Made by a program: the position numbers and the translations under genes. Below are positions 13,664-14,476 of a stretch of 14,476 bases of DNA, in pieces. Origin of the DNA: an uncultured Burkholderiales bacterium (GTDB lineage Bacteria; Pseudomonadota; Gammaproteobacteria; Burkholderiales; Burkholderiaceae_C); NCBI GenBank assembly GCA_903925445.1, contig CAIYFE010000209.1, forward strand, positions 1 through 14,476, written 5' to 3'. The notes under the pieces were generated by a model, which saw only the letters and a list, made by a program, of their open reading frames with translations, did no database searches and was not told the origin of the DNA. Within the stretch, counting starts at the first letter, position 1, and every line of letters starts with the position of its first letter.

Positions 13664-13933
13664 TTAAACCGCAGCGGCTTTTTCGATCAAACGAGTGGCC
13701 ACCCAATTCTTGGTTTTAGAAATGGGTTTGCTCTCTGTGATTTCGATCACGTCGCCCAGGTGGTATTCACCTTTTTCGTCGTGTGCGTGGTATTTGCTCG
13801 ACTTGGCAACAATCTTGCCGTAGAGCGCGTGCTTGACGCGACGCTCGACCAGCACGGTCACTGTCTTGCTACGTTTGTCGCTGACCACCTTGCCAACCAA
13901 GGTGCGATTGATGGATTTTTTGGTGTCCGTCAT
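13664..13933 (-). CDS. rpsQ: 30S ribosomal protein S17
   Basis: 89 aa, full length. S17 binds 16S rRNA early in 30S assembly. The sequence is typical: [20 protein letters not shown] (10-29), [13 protein letters not shown] (30-42), YHAHDE (48-53) and [18 protein letters not shown] (60-77), an OB-fold protein. AAGGAG precedes ATG 13933 by 6 bases. It follows rpmC by 9 bp as the last gene of this ribosomal cluster. In many bacteria rplN follows at once; here a terminator and the peroxiredoxin gene come next. Confidence 0.98.
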   Translation of the reverse strand: MTDTKKSINRTLVGKVVSDKRSKTVTVLVERRVKHALYGKIVAKSSKYHAHDEKGEYHLGDVIEITESKPISKTKNWVATRLIEKAAAV

Positions 13934-13942
13934 GTTTGCTCC

Positions 13943-14137
13943 TTACTTGGCGGCTTGCTTTTCAGCAAGAATGGTTTTGGCACGTGCAATGCTGCGACGT
14001 GTCGAGCGCAATTGCGAAGTGTTATTGAGTTGTTGGGTGCCTTTTTGCATACGCAAACCGAAGTGGGCTTTTTGCAAAGCTTTGACTTCTTCTTTCACAC
14101 CAGCAACATCTTTTTGGCGTAGTTCAGCAGCTTTCAT
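13943..14137 (-). CDS. rpmC: 50S ribosomal protein L29
   Basis: 64 aa, normal for L29, a two-helix protein near the exit of the peptide tunnel on 23S rRNA. It begins [11 protein letters not shown] and has the family pattern [20 protein letters not shown] (26-45) followed by [11 protein letters not shown]. An AGGAG box lies before ATG 14137. It sits between rplP (18 bp upstream) and rpsQ (9 bp downstream), the conserved S10 operon order. Confidence 0.97.
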   Translation of the reverse strand: MKAAELRQKDVAGVKEEVKALQKAHFGLRMQKGTQQLNNTSQLRSTRRSIARAKTILAEKQAAK

Positions 14138-14155
14138 TTCTTGTATCTCCTGAAT

Positions 14156-14476
14156 TTATTGACCAATCATGCGTGCCACGAATGTGGTGCGCAAGGGCAA
14201 CTTGGCAGCGGCCAAGCGGAAGGCTTCACGCGCGAGTTCTTCTGGAACTCCCACGATCTCATACAACACTTTGCCGGGTTGGATTTCTGCAACGTAGTAC
14301 TCGGGGTTACCTTTACCGTTACCCATACGCACTTCAGCAGGCTTTTGGGAAATCGGTTTGTCAGGGAACACGCGAATCCAGATACGACCGCCACGTTTGA
14401 CGTGACGAGAAATCGCACGGCGTGCGGCTTCGATCTGGCGTGCCGTCAGACGGCCGCGATCAGTACATTTCAGACC
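14156..14476 (-). CDS. rplP: 50S ribosomal protein L16, 3' part (5' end outside window)
   Basis: 106 codons of the C-terminal part plus stop are visible; about 30 residues are missing beyond the window edge. L16 helps position tRNA at the A site on the large subunit. Seen: [58 protein letters not shown] and [20 protein letters not shown], all standard for betaproteobacterial L16. The in-frame GTG at 14371 is internal and not a start. rpmC follows by 18 bp in the same operon. Confidence 0.97.
   Translation of the reverse strand, partial: GLKCTDRGRLTARQIEAARRAISRHVKRGGRIWIRVFPDKPISQKPAEVRMGNGKGNPEYYVAEIQPGKVLYEIVGVPEELAREAFRLAAAKLPLRTTFVARMIGQ

Overview
The window looks like a chromosome segment of a betaproteobacterium of the order Burkholderiales, most likely Comamonadaceae-like. 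This is inferred from the L16/L29/S17 sequences, the regulatory PTS set (stand-alone EIIA-Man, HPr, EI), the class II cytochrome c / cytochrome b561 pair and the CaiB/BaiF CoA-transferase. No 16S gene is present, so genus is not assigned. Coding density is very high; the largest gap between genes is about 90 bp. I see no tRNA, rRNA, CRISPR array, insertion sequence or phage gene.

Layout. (1) 1-540 (+): 3' part of an isochorismatase-fold cysteine hydrolase. (2) 542-10523 (-): eleven genes in one direction with gaps of at most 30 bp and several 4-bp overlaps. In transcription order they are a lipoprotein, an MFS permease, PTS EIIA-Man, HPr, EI, a SerC-family aminotransferase, an ATP-grasp protein of a poorly characterised family, a periplasmic adaptor lipoprotein (HlyD/YbhG type), an ABC ATPase, an ABC-2 permease and a carboxymuconolactone-decarboxylase-like protein. 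(3) 10606-11853 (+): family III CoA-transferase. (4) 11857-12309 (-) and 12399-13085 (+): divergent class II cytochrome c and cytochrome b561. (5) 13066-13572 (-): Prx5-type peroxiredoxin. (6) 13605-13634: strong hairpin terminator, then 13664-14476 (-): rpsQ, rpmC and partial rplP, the distal end of the S10 ribosomal operon.

How the genes may work together. EI, HPr and EIIA-Man form a phosphorelay with no EIIB/EIIC in view, as in betaproteobacteria where the PTS is regulatory. The most interesting block is 542-6271. A SerC-family transaminase is followed at 3 bp by an ATP-grasp ligase-like protein, then by a complete inner-membrane/periplasm efflux module (adaptor, ATPase, permease) joined by overlapping stops and starts. 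This arrangement suggests synthesis or modification of an amino-acid-derived compound coupled to its export, but product and function are unknown. The cytochrome pair and the peroxiredoxin look like ordinary redox functions.
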